From an uncultured Mucilaginibacter sp. (lineage in GTDB: Bacteria; Bacteroidota; Bacteroidia; Sphingobacteriales; Sphingobacteriaceae): DNA of 6,830 nucleotides. The stretch spans positions 1 to 6,830 of the forward strand of contig CAMLFI010000141.1 of the NCBI GenBank assembly GCA_946479225.1. Direction: 5' to 3'. Positions 6,199-6,830 of this stretch are shown here, piece after piece. The position numbers and the translations under genes were made by a program. The notes beneath the pieces were generated by a model that saw only the letters and a list, made by a program, of their open reading frames with translations, made no database searches and was not told where the DNA came from. Within the stretch, counting starts at the first letter, position 1. The number at the start of each line of letters is the position of its first letter.

Positions 6199-6656
6199 TA
6201 AACCTGTGGCGGGTTGGTATTAAAAGGATCTTGAGGGAAATTTACCGCTTGTGCTTCTTTAGCTGACGGCCCTTGATAGGTGGCACTGCCGAATCCTAAA
6301 ATTGGATAAAATATAAAAGGAAAAAGTATAAGGCCAATGGTAAAGCCTTCACTTTTGCCGAAGCTTTTAGCGAGTAAATTTATAAGCCAAATTGCAAATA
6401 TTATGTTGGCACAAGGTACCAACAGTAGTATAGCTATCCACCACATTGGTTTGCCAACTATTTCTATGGTTACAATAGTGTTGTAAATAGGAATTATAGC
6501 CGCCCAGCCCGGTTTACCAGCTTTTTCAAATGTTTTCCATTTGCCAATAGCGGTTATCAGCCAGCAAATTAGTAATGGAATAAGCAATACACCGAAAATT
6601 AGTGCCACCAAACCACCATTGTTGCCCATACCCGAAGAGTAATCGTAATCGTTCAT
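6198..6656 (-). CDS. DUF5684 domain membrane protein
   Basis: 152 residues. A short polar, Gly/Asn/Tyr-rich N-terminus (MNDYDYSSGMGNNGG) leads into a hydrophobic segment (about 15-37). Then comes the family block KWKTFEKAGKPGWAAIIPIYNTIVTIEIVGKPMWW (39-73; key residues F43, K45, A46, G47, W51, P56, Y58, N59, G68, P70, W72, W73), two further hydrophobic stretches (about 72-95 and 105-120), LLAKSFGKSEGFTIGL (94-109) and the LGFGSATYQGP ending (120-130). A proline-rich tail follows. Such proteins are sometimes labelled 'signal peptidase I' in databases, but no Ser/Lys catalytic dyad is visible, so that name should not be used. It is first in a two-gene operon with DUF2752; ATG at 6656-6654. Confidence 0.88.
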   Translation of the reverse strand: MNDYDYSSGMGNNGGLVALIFGVLLIPLLICWLITAIGKWKTFEKAGKPGWAAIIPIYNTIVTIEIVGKPMWWIAILLLVPCANIIFAIWLINLLAKSFGKSEGFTIGLILFPFIFYPILGFGSATYQGPSAKEAQAVNFPQDPFNTNPPQV

Positions 6657-6726
6657 AATTGGATAAGATAAAAGGGTTTAATTAGTTAAGGGTTAATATT
6701 AACTGCAATATAAAAAAATTTAAATC

Positions 6727-6734
6727 CAAACCTA
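6727..6734 (-). promoter_or_regulatory. Candidate -7 element for the DUF5684-DUF2752 operon
   Basis: On the minus strand TAGGTTTG is an exact match to the Bacteroidota -7 consensus TAnnTTTG. Transcription would begin near 6720, giving a leader of about 64 nt before ATG 6656. No good TTG -33 element sits at the usual spacing, so this rests on one short element. Confidence 0.35.
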
Positions 6735-6735
6735 C

Positions 6736-6749
6736 TTGCAGCAGTGCAA
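6736..6749. repeat. 14-bp inverted repeat TTGCA-GCAG-TGCAA, possible operator
   Basis: Perfect 5-bp arms around a 4-bp centre, lying just upstream of the candidate -7 element for the DUF5684 operon and about 42 bp before the serine dehydratase start. Its position between two divergent genes suits an operator; it is short and could be chance. Confidence 0.3.
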
Positions 6750-6790
6750 ATAAGAGGGTAAAAGCGCCTTATTATCCGTAAATTGCGGCT

Positions 6791-6830
6791 ATGCAGCGCG
6801 AGCAGATTTCGGTATTTGATATGTTTAAGG
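6791..6830 (+). CDS. sdaA: L-serine ammonia-lyase (serine dehydratase), N-terminal fragment cut by window edge
   Basis: Only 13 codons are visible, reading MQREQISVFDMFK. An in-frame stop at 6779-6781 makes ATG 6791 the first usable start. The string ISVFDMFK is the highly conserved beginning of iron-sulfur-dependent L-serine ammonia-lyases, where it precedes the I-G-I/V-G-P-S-S-S-H-T loop expected just past the window. The enzyme converts L-serine to pyruvate and ammonia in the cytoplasm. No Shine-Dalgarno sequence is visible, normal for this group. It is divergent from the DUF5684 operon and probably unrelated to it in function. The call rests on a short match to a distinctive N-terminus and the gene symbol is provisional. 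Confidence 0.72.
   Translation, partial: MQREQISVFDMFK

Noticed and set aside
6198..6656. Signal peptidase I, a label sometimes attached to DUF5684-type proteins
   Set aside because: No catalytic serine motif or lysine of the signal peptidase family is visible in the 152 residues.
1..6830. Defence island, prophage, insertion sequence or CRISPR content
   Set aside because: No transposase, integrase, nuclease or repeat array is seen, and the genes show uniform composition and tight operon structure typical of core chromosome.

Overview
The window looks like chromosome of a Bacteroidota bacterium, most likely family Sphingobacteriaceae (Mucilaginibacter/Pedobacter-like). This is inferred from moderate-to-low GC, genes with A/T-rich leaders and no Shine-Dalgarno sequences, promoter-like elements resembling the Bacteroidota -33/-7 type (TTG ... 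TAnnTTTG), and the gene families present. Genus is a guess from gene style; no rRNA or other marker is present. I see no mobile element, CRISPR array, tRNA or integron; this looks like core-type chromosome.

Left two-thirds (1-5026, all minus strand): a six-gene, tightly packed operon read right to left. It encodes a SpoIIM-family membrane protein, a polytopic membrane protein of unknown role, a DUF4129 protein, a DUF4350 protein, a MoxR-type AAA+ ATPase, and the first 102 codons of a DUF58 (vWA-like) protein that runs off the left edge. Junctions are TAATG, a 1-nt gap, TAATG, ATGA and an 8-nt gap, so the genes are almost certainly co-transcribed and translationally coupled. An RDD-family membrane protein (5114-5857, plus strand) is divergent from this operon across an 87-bp intergenic region that holds a 13-bp palindrome and two plausible interleaved promoters. 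From memory, the set MoxR + DUF58 + DUF4350 + DUF4129 + SpoIIM + RDD also occurs together in distant phyla (for example around moxR2 in mycobacteria). That marks it as a conserved but functionally uncharacterised envelope module: an AAA+ chaperone and vWA-like partner in the cytoplasm, working with a set of inner-membrane proteins.

Right third: a two-gene minus-strand operon (5818-6656) encodes a DUF5684 membrane protein followed by a DUF2752 protein with a CPF...CPGCG cysteine motif. Its 3' end overlaps the RDD gene tail-to-tail by 40 bp, with no terminator visible between them. After a 134-bp divergent intergenic region, the window ends 13 codons into a plus-strand gene whose start (ISVFDMFK) matches L-serine ammonia-lyase.

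The best candidate for an under-described system is the MoxR/SpoIIM/RDD module, with its shared divergent control region.
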